A model generated the notes under the pieces. That model searched no databases, was not told the DNA's origin, and was given only the letters and a program-made list of their open reading frames with translations. This document shows, one piece after another, positions 8,944-18,595 of a stretch of DNA of 34,759 nucleotides (position 1 is the first letter of the stretch; each line of letters opens with the position of its first letter). The DNA is from Solobacterium sp. (GTDB lineage: Bacteria > Bacillota_I > Bacilli_A > Erysipelotrichales > Erysipelotrichaceae), in assembly GCA_024698805.1 (NCBI GenBank), contig JAILQT010000117.1, positions 1 to 34,759 of the forward strand. The letters are read 5' to 3'. The position numbers and the translations under genes are program-made.

Positions 8944-9732
8944 CTAGGAGAACAGTACCTCTTCCTCCCGCTCGGGAGTGACGTTCATCGTCGTCGTGAA
9001 ATCTGCCCTGCCGGAAGCCAGCGCGGGAATGCGCGCGGGATAATCGACCTGGAGGATCTCCAGGGCATATCCGTATTCGCGGCAGAACCGGACCGCAACG
9101 TCGATATCATAGCCGACGAGCCTGTCATCCTTGATATAGGAGAACGGTTCATCGGTCGACGTCGTCACCATGTGCAGCGTGCCGTTTACGCCGCTCAGAT
9201 CCGACATATCCAGGGTCTTCCTGTCTTCATCGATGCCGAACCATACGCTGTCGATCTCATCGTATGTACCGTCTTCTTTGATCTTCCGCAGGAAACCGTT
9301 GAACTGATCGCACAGCGCTTTCTCCTCGGGATCGTTTTTCCGGAATGCAAAAGAATACCTGCTCTCGGTCAGTCTTTCCTTCAGGTAACTGATCTGCGGC
9401 TGCTCGGCATGGATGCTCTTCAGGGCAGGTTCATCGCCGAGATACGCGTCGATCATGCCGTTCTCCAGGGCTGTATTCAGATTCGGATACCCGTCAAAAT
9501 ACAGGTATTCGCTGTCGGGAAAATACAGGAAGGACGCATCCTCCATGTTCGTTCCGGAAAGGATGCCAATCTTTTTCCCGTTATAGTCTTCGTATGTGAC
9601 CGTCTCCTTCTGCGTCCCGCTTCCGCCTGCGCTTTCCCCGGCAGGATGGAATACACTGCGGGCAATACCCAGCAGGAGCAGAAGCAGCAATACAGCTGTG
9701 ATGATACGGTCTGTTTTCTGTGCTGTATTCAA
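8944..9732 (-). CDS. Membrane-anchored amino acid-binding part of the interrupted transporter
   Basis: If translation ends at the TAG, this yields a 262-residue product. It has an N-terminal membrane anchor (about 10-25, no lipobox Cys) and two substrate-binding segments. The first (about 45-175) begins YNGKKIGILSGT and ends DSVWFGIDED, as in the C-terminal lobe of a type 3 binding protein. The second (about 185-262) runs DEPFSYIKDDRLVGYDIDVA, ALASGRADFTT and TPEREEEVLFS, as in the N-terminal lobe. The start is TTG, chosen because CGGAGG lies seven bases before it and 13 bases separate it from rlmD. The truncated product would lack the second lobe's closing strands and all transport helices. 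Confidence 0.65.
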   Translation of the reverse strand: MNTAQKTDRIITAVLLLLLLLGIARSVFHPAGESAGGSGTQKETVTYEDYNGKKIGILSGTNMEDASFLYFPDSEYLYFDGYPNLNTALENGMIDAYLGDEPALKSIHAEQPQISYLKERLTESRYSFAFRKNDPEEKALCDQFNGFLRKIKEDGTYDEIDSVWFGIDEDRKTLDMSDLSGVNGTLHMVTTSTDEPFSYIKDDRLVGYDIDVAVRFCREYGYALEILQVDYPARIPALASGRADFTTTMNVTPEREEEVLFS

Positions 9733-9745
9733 GGCTCTGCCTCCG

Positions 9746-10900
9746 TTATCTGTTCTTATTCTTCAGGACCGGCTTCTTCCGCTTCAGCAGGCAGACAGCC
9801 TCCAGCGAAGACGTGAACGGGAAGTTGTCGATGCCCGTCACTTCATCGGTCTTATAGCCGTGGGCAGCGAATGCCTTCAGGTCGCGCATCATCGTCTTCG
9901 GGTTGCAGGAGATATAGACGATCTTCTCCGGATACACGGAACAGAGCCTGTGGATGATATTGTCATTGAGCCCGGTCCGCGGCGGATCGAGGAAGATCAC
10001 ATTGAAGGTCTCATCGCTGTGCGTGATGAACTCCTCCATGTCCGTACAGATGAACTGGCAGTTGGTGACATCGTTCAGCTTCGCATTGGTCTTCGCGTCC
10101 CTGACAGCGTCTTTATTCGATTCGACGCCTGTCACGTAACGTACATGGCCGCTGACGCACAGCGATATCGTCCCGATGCCGCAGTATGCGTCCAGCACGG
10201 TATCTTTCGGCTGCAGGTCAGCCAGCTTCATAGCGGTGCTGTAAATGGCTTCCGTCTGCACGGGATTGACCTGGTAGAACGAGCGCAGGGAGATGCGGAA
10301 CCGGTATCCGCCGATGGAATCACAGATATATCCCGGGCCGTACAGGACCCTGTCCTTCGGACCGAGCACCATCGATGTATAGCGGCTGTTGTAATTCAGG
10401 ATCACGGTCTGTATCTCCGGGAATTCTTCACACATCTCCCGCACGAATGCCTTTGCATGGGGCAGTTCCTTTGCACCGATGACGATTGCCAGCAGTACCG
10501 TATTCTCGCTGTGCGATACACGGATGTATGCGTAGCGGAGCGTGCCGCGCATATTCTTTTCGTCGAAAACGTCGATATGCATCGCTTCGGCCAGCTGCGT
10601 GATCTTCTGCAGGATCCGGTTTGCCAGTGAATTCTGGATCAGGCACTGCTCGCTGCGCACATGCCTGTGTGTGCTCTCTTCAAACAGCCCGGCCCGGATG
10701 CGCCCTTTCGGGTCTTTATAGAAGGAGGCATATACCTTGTGGCGGTAATGGTACGGGTCATCCATCCCGATGACCTCTTTTACTTTCAGCCTGCCGCATA
10801 CCTTCTGCAGTTCTTCTTTTTTCTTTTCGAGCGATTCCTCATACGGCAGCGTGATATAGGTGCACGCGCCGCATTTCCCCGCACCTGCACAGGTCTTCAC
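9746..10900 (-). CDS. rlmD: RNA 5-methyluridine methyltransferase, RlmD/TrmA family
   Basis: Methylates a uridine at C5 in 23S rRNA (or tRNA) using SAM. A [4Fe-4S] site is visible as Cys4-x5-Cys10-x2-Cys13 plus Cys86. The SAM motif VLDAYCGIGTISL is at about 235-247, LDPPRTG at 304-310, the catalytic nucleophile Cys332 is in ISCNPKTMMRDL, and the general base Glu367 is in FPFTSSLE. The N-terminal TRAM domain of many family members is absent. The motif around Glu367 has Ser-Leu in place of the common His-Val. The GTG start overlaps the TGA of the upstream HAD gene, with GGAGG seven bases before. Which RNA it modifies is uncertain. Confidence 0.88.
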   Translation of the reverse strand: MKTCAGAGKCGACTYITLPYEESLEKKKEELQKVCGRLKVKEVIGMDDPYHYRHKVYASFYKDPKGRIRAGLFEESTHRHVRSEQCLIQNSLANRILQKITQLAEAMHIDVFDEKNMRGTLRYAYIRVSHSENTVLLAIVIGAKELPHAKAFVREMCEEFPEIQTVILNYNSRYTSMVLGPKDRVLYGPGYICDSIGGYRFRISLRSFYQVNPVQTEAIYSTAMKLADLQPKDTVLDAYCGIGTISLCVSGHVRYVTGVESNKDAVRDAKTNAKLNDVTNCQFICTDMEEFITHSDETFNVIFLDPPRTGLNDNIIHRLCSVYPEKIVYISCNPKTMMRDLKAFAAHGYKTDEVTGIDNFPFTSSLEAVCLLKRKKPVLKNKNR

Positions 10901-11535
10901 AGGACCACCTCCTTCAGGGAATGAACTGTATCCGCATGCGCCTCTTTCAGCCTTTCATAGGACTGGTGTCCGGTCGATACCAGGACGCACCGGCTGATGC
11001 CGAGGGCGTGCGCAGTCTCGAGATCATGCAGGGTATCGCCGATATAGAGACAGTTGTCCGGATGGACATCCGTAGATTCCATCCATTCCGCCGCCATCTC
11101 TGTCTTGGATTCCGCCAGGTTGTTGTCCATGCCGAACATCGCTTCGAAATAACCGCTGATGCCGAGCCTTTCGCACTGGCTGATCAGGTCATCGTGCATG
11201 CAAGCGGAGATGATCACGTTCTCATAGCCGCGTTGCTTCGCTTCCCTGATCTTTTCCTCAAACCCTTCGCACAGACCGCATTCATGAAAACGCTCGGTAT
11301 ACATCCGGTTGAATTCTTCGGATATATCCGCATAGGTCTCATTCGCGAACGTATAGCCGATCTTATAGTAATAATCGATCACGGGAAAGCAGAAATTCCT
11401 GCGGTAGTCTTCCGCCGTAAAACACTTGTTCATATTTCTCTCCGCAAGCATATAGTTCTCTATATCCACGCACAGGTTGATATCGTCGACGATCGTGCCG
11501 TTGTAATCCCAGATGATCACTTTCCTGTCGTTCAT
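10897..11535 (-). CDS. HAD-superfamily hydrolase, phosphoglycolate phosphatase-like
   Basis: A soluble HAD-IA type protein of 212 residues. Motif I is WDYNGTIVDD (Asp10, with Asn12 where the acid/base Asp is usual). Motif II is in IISACMHDD, and motif IV is IGDTLHDLETA. A helical cap lies at about 18-90. This suggests a small phosphate ester hydrolase, but the Asn at the second motif I position may change the chemistry or specificity. The ATG at 11535 is chosen because GAGG lies six bases before it; the ATG at 11547 overlaps that site. It is the first gene of the operon with rlmD and the amino acid transporter. Confidence 0.85.
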   Translation of the reverse strand: MNDRKVIIWDYNGTIVDDINLCVDIENYMLAERNMNKCFTAEDYRRNFCFPVIDYYYKIGYTFANETYADISEEFNRMYTERFHECGLCEGFEEKIREAKQRGYENVIISACMHDDLISQCERLGISGYFEAMFGMDNNLAESKTEMAAEWMESTDVHPDNCLYIGDTLHDLETAHALGISRCVLVSTGHQSYERLKEAHADTVHSLKEVVL

Positions 11536-11555
11536 GTTCCACCTCATACCAGTGC

Positions 11556-11564
11556 ATTATAGCA
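11556..11564 (-). promoter_or_regulatory. Extended -10 promoter for the HAD-rlmD-ABC operon
   Basis: On the minus strand the sequence reads TGC-TATAAT, 20 bases before the start codon. The -35 area is only a T-rich tract belonging to the terminator of the glucosidase gene. Confidence 0.6.
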
Positions 11565-11575
11565 GAACATCCGGC

Positions 11576-11612
11576 GAAAAAAAGAACCGCGCTTCCTAAT
11601 GAAGCGCAGTTC
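11576..11612 (-). terminator. Intrinsic terminator of the GH1 glucosidase gene
   Basis: On the minus strand, GAAC, a mismatch, GCGCTTC, loop ATTAG, GAAGCGC, a mismatch and GTTC form an 11-pair stem, followed by seven or more T. It begins two bases after the stop codon. Confidence 0.88.
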
Positions 11613-11613
11613 C

Positions 11614-13128
<1,515 letters not shown>

Positions 13129-15081
13129 TTACTGTGCTTTCCGGACGTCGTCCAGCCAGAGCTTTACCGAAGCATCGCTCGGCATGCGCCAGTCGCCGCG
13201 CGGTGAAAGCGTTACGGAACCCACTTTCGGGCCGTCCGGCAGGCAGCTGCGCTTGAACTGCTGCGAGAAGAAACGGCTGTAGAACCTGTAGGCGGCATCG
13301 CGGATGAAGGACAGTTCCAGTTCGCTGTAGGCATATTTCGCGAATGCGATCACCTTCTGCGGGCTGAAGCCGTAACGCATATGCCAGTACAGGAAGAAAT
13401 CGTTGAGATCGTATTTGCCGATCTTCTCTTCCGTCTTCTGCGCGATCTGGCCGTCCTTGTTCGGCGTCAGTTCCGGCGAGATCGGCGTATCGACGATGGA
13501 GAGCAGGACGTTCTTCAGATCCTCATTCCCGCATGTCAGCGCATAGGAAGAACAAATGTAACGGACGAGTGTCTTCGGCACGCCGCCGTTGACGCCGTAC
13601 ATGGACATATGGTCGCCGTTATAAGTGCACCAGCCGAGCGCCAGTTCGGAAAGGTCGCCCGTACCGACGACAAGGCCGTTCTCCATATTCGCGATATCCA
13701 TCAGGATATACGTGCGCATCCTTGCCTGCGCATTCTCGTAGGTCGTATCGCCTTCCCCTTTGTAGGTGCCGCCGTGGCCGATATCCTGCAGATGCGACTG
13801 CACGCCGCCTTCGATCGGCACTTCACGGTATTCATCCGCAAGGATCTTCATCAGCTCAACCGCATTATTGTAGGTCAGTGATGTCGTATTCCCGCGGTTC
13901 GGCATCGTCACGGCGATCACACGGATATCCGGGACGATCTTCCTCGCTTCGCTGCAGACGATCAGCGCCAGCGTGGAATCCAGGCCGCCGGAGATCCCGA
14001 TGACAAGTGTTTTGATCCCTGTGCTGCGCACCCTGGTCGCCAGACCGTGTGCCTGTATCCTCAGGATCGTACGGCACCTCCTGCCCCTCTCCTCATCGTC
14101 TTTGGGCACGAACGGGTTCCTGGATATCCGGTATCCTTCCTTAGCGAGAAGCCCGCTCAGTTCTGAGCAGGAGATCTCATCAGACTCTGCGCAGCAGACC
14201 GAAACAGGGATCCTGGTGAAGGCGTCCTCTTCGGTATTGAATGTGGACTGCTTCCGGCGGTTGTTCTCGATCGCTTCGATGTCGAGCAGCGATGTGCTGA
14301 CATACGGGATATCCGGGAAGATATCGTCCTTCAGGACACGTCCGTTCTGCGCGATCAGCGCATGCCCGCTGAACACGAGGTCGGTGCTGCTCTCGTTCAT
14401 GCCTGCGGACGCATACAGATAGGCGCACCAGCAGGCAGCGGACTGCTGCGCTGCCATCATCGTCCTGAACTCATGCTTGCCGATGACTTCGTCGCTTGCG
14501 GAGAGATTGGCAATGATATTCGCGCCGGCAAGCGCGCAGTGCGTGCTCGGCTTGTCCGGCACCCAAAGGTCTTCGCAGATATCTGTTCCGATCACAGCGC
14601 CGCTTCCTGCATCTTCAAACAGGAGGTCCCTGCCGAACGGCACATCATCATCGCCGATGGGGATCACGCAGTCGTATATGTCTTTGCCGGATGTGAACCA
14701 TCTGGCTTCATAGAATTCGGAATAATTCGGTATGTTCACTTTCGGCACGATGCCGCAGATCCTGCCTTCGCTGATATATACCGCGCAGTTGTACAGGTCG
14801 TTGCCGTAAGCAAGCGCAGCGCCGACGGCAGCGGTCATTCCCTTGATGCCGAGAGATGCATCGCGGATCCGGATGAGCGCTTCTATTGTTTTTTCCAGCA
14901 GGAGCGTCTGGGAAAAGAGGTCCGCGCATGTATAGCCGCTGACGCAGAGCTCCGGGAAGACGAGGAACCCGCAGCCGCTGTTCTCCTGCATGATCCGGAT
15001 GATACTGTCTGTATTTCCTTCGATATCCCCCGGGCGCATTTCCGGCACGCATACGCCGGCTTTGATCATCGTATTTTTCAT
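13129..15081 (-). CDS. nadE: Glutamine-dependent NAD+ synthetase
   Basis: Converts nicotinic acid adenine dinucleotide to NAD+, taking ammonia from glutamine; the last step of the pathway. The N-terminal nitrilase-type glutaminase domain (about 5-300) shows the triad Glu44 (FPELCVSGYTC), Lys114 (PKVNIPNYSEFYE) and Cys169 (DICEDLW). The C-terminal synthetase domain holds the PP-loop SGGLDS (364-369) and the SELALGW segment. The length of 650 residues fits the two-domain form. The ATG overlaps the nadD stop as ATGA with no clear ribosome binding site, so translation is probably coupled to nadD. It is the last gene of the NAD operon. Confidence 0.96.
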   Translation of the reverse strand: MKNTMIKAGVCVPEMRPGDIEGNTDSIIRIMQENSGCGFLVFPELCVSGYTCADLFSQTLLLEKTIEALIRIRDASLGIKGMTAAVGAALAYGNDLYNCAVYISEGRICGIVPKVNIPNYSEFYEARWFTSGKDIYDCVIPIGDDDVPFGRDLLFEDAGSGAVIGTDICEDLWVPDKPSTHCALAGANIIANLSASDEVIGKHEFRTMMAAQQSAACWCAYLYASAGMNESSTDLVFSGHALIAQNGRVLKDDIFPDIPYVSTSLLDIEAIENNRRKQSTFNTEEDAFTRIPVSVCCAESDEISCSELSGLLAKEGYRISRNPFVPKDDEERGRRCRTILRIQAHGLATRVRSTGIKTLVIGISGGLDSTLALIVCSEARKIVPDIRVIAVTMPNRGNTTSLTYNNAVELMKILADEYREVPIEGGVQSHLQDIGHGGTYKGEGDTTYENAQARMRTYILMDIANMENGLVVGTGDLSELALGWCTYNGDHMSMYGVNGGVPKTLVRYICSSYALTCGNEDLKNVLLSIVDTPISPELTPNKDGQIAQKTEEKIGKYDLNDFFLYWHMRYGFSPQKVIAFAKYAYSELELSFIRDAAYRFYSRFFSQQFKRSCLPDGPKVGSVTLSPRGDWRMPSDASVKLWLDDVRKAQ

Positions 15082-15686
15082 AGATATTCACTGAGACCGT
15101 CCAGCTCATCCGGAACGATCTCCTTCAGCCTTTCCTTCTCACTGTGGATCGCCTGCAGCGTATTCCTGACCTCCGTGGAGGACAGCCTGCTGAAAGCAGG
15201 ATCCGTATCGATCAAGGTGATATACTCCCGGTACTGGCTCAGATAGGGATCTTCCTCCAGCCACTGCTCGACGGGATCGTCCGCACGTCGCATGCAGACA
15301 ACGCCGAATTCCTTCATGATCTCATCGACATGGAGCCATCCTGTTTCGAGTTCGGGGAGCTTGTCGCTTCCGAACAGCAGGCTGCATGTGTACCCCTGGT
15401 CCCGCAGATAACAGAGCGTCGTATAGGTGCGGGGCTGGCTTTCGCTGCGGAGCTCATAGGAGGAGACTTTCATCCATTTCTGGCTCTGCGCGATCGTATC
15501 CAGCATGGAGATCCGGGTGCGGTCGGAGAATGCATAATCCTTCTTCTGTTCATCCGTGATATATGTCATTTTCGAAGGTACGTAGATAACGCAGTCATAG
15601 CCCAGTTCCGTCATCACATGATGCGGGAGCTCGATATGCGCTTTGGTGGGCGGATTGAACGCGCCGCCGAATACGAGGGCCTTCAT
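15078..15686 (-). CDS. nadD: Nicotinate-nucleotide adenylyltransferase
   Basis: Transfers AMP from ATP to nicotinate mononucleotide, giving NaAD. The nucleotidyltransferase motif GGAFNPPTKAH (7-17) and the SSTEVR motif (169-174, the ISSTxIR signature) are both present, with GSDKLPEL at about 106-113. The length of 202 residues is normal. The start overlaps the pncB stop as ATGA, and the stop overlaps nadE in the same way. The position between pncB and nadE matches the order of the reactions. Confidence 0.93.
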   Translation of the reverse strand: MKALVFGGAFNPPTKAHIELPHHVMTELGYDCVIYVPSKMTYITDEQKKDYAFSDRTRISMLDTIAQSQKWMKVSSYELRSESQPRTYTTLCYLRDQGYTCSLLFGSDKLPELETGWLHVDEIMKEFGVVCMRRADDPVEQWLEEDPYLSQYREYITLIDTDPAFSRLSSTEVRNTLQAIHSEKERLKEIVPDELDGLSEYL

Positions 15687-17203
15687 CGGATCGTACCGCC
15701 GTGGAGCTTTGTATACATCTCATCGCGCAGTGTGGCGACCTTCATCGTCAGGTCGACATAATGCTTATGCGGCATCTCCGGACGCAGTTCGCTCTCCCAT
15801 ACACGGTTGGCCAGCTGGTCGCGGATATACTCTTTCTTCGCTTTGATATCGGGAAGGTCGATCACGATCTCGCCGGCGATCATATGCGGCACAAGGAGCT
15901 TTTCCACATGCACGGGGACGATCGTACGGTACGGTTCGATCGCATCGGGGTCAAGGTTGAGGATCTTTACCGGTTCGCCGTCATGCAGTTCTTCTTCATC
16001 CATGGAGATGATATCGCACTGACCTTTTCCTTCTTCGTCGAAGACCCTCCAGGCCATCAGCTTGCCGGGGATGATCGCTTTGGAGACAGTGTCGGAACAC
16101 TTCATGCGCGGCGAATAGGAGCCGTCCGCCTCTTTGACGGCGACAAGCTTGTATACACCGCCGAAGACAGGATCCGTTGCGCTGGTGATCAGCTTCTCGC
16201 CGACACCGTAGGAATCGAATTTCGCGCCTTCATAGAGCTCCATATTCGACATCTTCTTCTCATCCAGCGAATTGGACGCAACAAGCTTGATATACGTCTT
16301 TCCTGCCTTGTCCAGGGCTTTTCTGAGCTTTTTATACCCGCGGGCAAGGTCGCCGGAGTCGATCCTTGCACTCTTGACGCGCTTGTTGGGATCATCCGGG
16401 TATTTGCGGATCAGTTCATCATCCAGTTTGATCAGGTTCGGCAGGCCGGACTCAAAGATGCTGTAGGTATCCAGCAGCAGCGAGACATTGTCGGGGTATG
16501 TTTCCGCATATGCCTCGAAAGCTTCGTATTCGGACGGGAAGAATTCGATGAAGCTGTGCGCGATCGTACCGACCGCTTTCACATCCTCCCCGTACCGCAT
16601 CTCTGCGAGGCAGTTTGCCGTGCCGATGCAGCCGCCGAGGACAGCAGCATAGGCACCGTCATTGCCGGCGCTCTCGCCCTGGGCGCGTCTTGTGCCGAAT
16701 TCCATGACATTGCGCGGCCTGTGTATATTCTGTCCCGTGATCCTTGTTGCTTTCGTTGCGATCAGGGAATGGAAGTTGATCGTCTGCAGCAGGTAGGTCT
16801 CGATCAGGATCGCGCCGACCATATCGCATTCGATGCGGATCATCGGTACCTGCGGATAGCATACTGTGCCTTCCTTCAGCATGTATACGTCTCCCTTCCA
16901 GCGGTATGTGCGCAGGTAATCGCAGAATTCCGGGCTCATGCCCTTATGTCTGAGCCACAGGATATCCGTCTCATTGAAATGGTAGTTCTGCAGGAAGCGG
17001 AGCAGCTTGCGCTGGCCGCAGCTGATCGCATAGCCGAGGTTGTCGGGGTTCTTCCTGTAGAACATATCGAATACCATCACCGTATCCCTGAAGCCATGCA
17101 GGAAAAGGCTGTTCGCCATCGTAAATTCATAGAAATCCGTCACCATTGCCGGATTGTCATAATCCTCATCGGGAATATAGGGTTCAACCAGGATCTCACT
17201 CAT
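15683..17203 (-). CDS. pncB: Nicotinate phosphoribosyltransferase
   Basis: Makes nicotinate mononucleotide from nicotinate and PRPP (Preiss-Handler salvage). TDFYEFTMAN (22-31), GTRRAQG (170-176), the GTIAHSFIEFF segment with the probable catalytic, autophosphorylated His216, and RIDSGDLA are characteristic. At 506 residues it is of the long Gram-positive type. Start supported by AAGGAG seven bases upstream; only four bases separate it from pncA, and it overlaps nadD by four. Confidence 0.95.
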   Translation of the reverse strand: MSEILVEPYIPDEDYDNPAMVTDFYEFTMANSLFLHGFRDTVMVFDMFYRKNPDNLGYAISCGQRKLLRFLQNYHFNETDILWLRHKGMSPEFCDYLRTYRWKGDVYMLKEGTVCYPQVPMIRIECDMVGAILIETYLLQTINFHSLIATKATRITGQNIHRPRNVMEFGTRRAQGESAGNDGAYAAVLGGCIGTANCLAEMRYGEDVKAVGTIAHSFIEFFPSEYEAFEAYAETYPDNVSLLLDTYSIFESGLPNLIKLDDELIRKYPDDPNKRVKSARIDSGDLARGYKKLRKALDKAGKTYIKLVASNSLDEKKMSNMELYEGAKFDSYGVGEKLITSATDPVFGGVYKLVAVKEADGSYSPRMKCSDTVSKAIIPGKLMAWRVFDEEGKGQCDIISMDEEELHDGEPVKILNLDPDAIEPYRTIVPVHVEKLLVPHMIAGEIVIDLPDIKAKKEYIRDQLANRVWESELRPEMPHKHYVDLTMKVATLRDEMYTKLHGGTIR

Positions 17204-17207
17204 CTTC

Positions 17208-17726
17208 TTACTCCTTTACATCGATCTGACATGAAGCCATGACGCTCAGCGCCTCTGTGTGTTTTTCCGGTGTCGTGCCTGCGCATGCGCCTGCCAGCAC
17301 GCTCATCGGCGTATCCTTCAGCGCAGCCCGTGCGAGCAGCGTGTTCGAGATGACGCATATATCCGTGCACAGGCCGCAGAATACGATCTCATCGGGTGCA
17401 GCCTCTTTCAGGATCTCCTGCAGCTTCAGGGAGCCAAACGTCGGTTTCTCAACGATCTCCGCATCCCTCTGAGCCAGCGCGGATGCGATCTTCGCATTGA
17501 ACTGCCAGCCTTCGGTATCCCGGATGCAGTGCTCGACAGGGAGCTTCTTCCCTTCCAGCGTATCCATGTAGTCGGGTTCATGGGTGTCCATGGTCGCGAT
17601 GACCCTGTCATAGGAAGGATCCAGGATCTCTTTGACGACGCGGTCCGTGATCTGTACGGCTTCCTTTGTGCCGAGGGCCATATCGATAAAGTCATTCTGC
17701 ATATCGATCACAGCAAGTATTTTCAT
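17208..17726 (-). CDS. pncA: Nicotinamidase
   Basis: Deamidates nicotinamide to nicotinate, the entry step of the salvage route. The cysteine hydrolase triad is Asp8 (IDMQNDF), Lys94 (EKPTFGS) and Cys124 (GLCTDICV). Metal ligands are Asp47 and His49 (DTHE) and His66. Length (172) is normal. GGAGGAG precedes the ATG, which overlaps the nrtR stop as ATGA. The isochorismatase superfamily has other members, but the context fixes the call. Confidence 0.94.
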   Translation of the reverse strand: MKILAVIDMQNDFIDMALGTKEAVQITDRVVKEILDPSYDRVIATMDTHEPDYMDTLEGKKLPVEHCIRDTEGWQFNAKIASALAQRDAEIVEKPTFGSLKLQEILKEAAPDEIVFCGLCTDICVISNTLLARAALKDTPMSVLAGACAGTTPEKHTEALSVMASCQIDVKE

Positions 17727-18586
17727 AAGTTCTCCTCCAGGTATGTATATAGCGGATTGAATGTATACAGGGCAGCGAGCTTGCCGCCGGATTTCTTTTT
17801 CCTGCCGGTGTCCTTCAGCATCCTGCGGATATCCCTGCGGAAATTGCCGGTATCCGTCTTCCTGCCGATCACGGCTTCATAGGCTGTCTGGATCTCGCGC
17901 AGCGTGCATTCCTTCGGCAGCAGATTGAACAGTATGCCGGTGGATGCAGCACGGTTGCGCAGCTGGTCCATCGCCATATTGATCGCCTTGATATGGTCGG
18001 AAGCCAGTTTTGCGTTCGAGGAACTGTTCAGGACGGAATCCGTCTGCACATAGTTCTGGCATGCCCTGTCCGTGACTGTATAGGACATATGGACACCTGT
18101 CTCTTCTTCATCCAGTGTCAGTTCGGATACCTTCCCGTCATCGTTCGCGCTGATCGTCTTCTTCTCGATCGTGAACCATCTCGCTTCTGCCGCATCGTCG
18201 CCGGCTTCTGTATTCCGGATATTCTCTTCCGGCGTCATCGAGAAATAGACGGTCGTGATGATGCGCGTGCGCGGGTCGCGGTCGGTGGCGCCGAACGTGT
18301 ACAGCTGCCGGAAATACGTCATCTCCGAGATGCTTGTCTCTTCGGCGAGCTCGCGCTGTGCTGCCGTGTCGAGGTCCTCGTCAAAGTTGACGAATCCCCC
18401 CGGCATTGCCCAGTCATGGATGAACGGATGATCCTTTCGTTTGATCAGCAGGACCTTCAGTCGGGACTGGGATACTGTCATCAGGATCATGTCGACCGTA
18501 TTGCTCGGTTTTAAAAACACCGAGTCATCATAATGATCGAGAAACTCCTGCAGAGTCTCTCCTCTTTCATTGCGGATCTCTGTCAT
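17723..18586 (-). CDS. nrtR: NrtR-like NAD biosynthesis regulator (Nudix domain plus winged helix)
   Basis: The 287-residue protein has an N-terminal Nudix domain and a C-terminal winged helix (about 215-287, with LREIQTAYEAVIGR and GNFRRDIRRML), the layout of NrtR repressors that sense ADP-ribose or related NAD metabolites. Unlike many NrtR proteins, its Nudix box is nearly canonical (64-86: GFVNFDE...RELAEET), so it may still hydrolyse its ligand. About 60 residues between the two domains are less typical. The ATG at 18586 follows GAGG; the GTG at 18592 has no space for a ribosome binding site. It is the first gene of the operon, directly behind a perfect palindrome, which suggests autoregulation. 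Confidence 0.88.
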   Translation of the reverse strand: MTEIRNERGETLQEFLDHYDDSVFLKPSNTVDMILMTVSQSRLKVLLIKRKDHPFIHDWAMPGGFVNFDEDLDTAAQRELAEETSISEMTYFRQLYTFGATDRDPRTRIITTVYFSMTPEENIRNTEAGDDAAEARWFTIEKKTISANDDGKVSELTLDEEETGVHMSYTVTDRACQNYVQTDSVLNSSSNAKLASDHIKAINMAMDQLRNRAASTGILFNLLPKECTLREIQTAYEAVIGRKTDTGNFRRDIRRMLKDTGRKKKSGGKLAALYTFNPLYTYLEENL

Positions 18587-18595
18587 TCCCACCTC

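Larger units (their letters stand above)
8155..9732 (-). pseudogene. Amino acid ABC transporter substrate-binding/permease fusion with in-frame amber stop
   Basis: One reading frame runs from the TTG at 9732 to the TGA at 8155, broken only by TAG at 8944-8946 (codon 263 of 526). The sequence is homologous in character on both sides: VLFS, stop, then PVSEGGIVVAVRSSD, which is the uninterrupted strand-turn of a type 3 periplasmic binding domain. It then runs through RDSFYKNFIRESRW into the permease helices. A GAG-to-TAG change, restoring the usual acidic residue after the FS, would explain it. The same-frame continuation argues against two separate genes. Possible explanations are a recent nonsense mutation, a sequencing error, or readthrough. 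TAG is the stop of no other complete gene in the window. Confidence 0.75.

Noticed and set aside
8944..8946. Amber codon recoded as pyrrolysine or another amino acid
   Set aside because: No pyl genes, suppressor tRNA or conserved pattern are visible in the window, and a single point change explains the stop more simply. Readthrough is kept only as an option in the finding.
15701..17242. A 513-residue open frame antisense to pncB
   Set aside because: Composition shadow of pncB; no family motifs, and it runs into pncA on the other strand.
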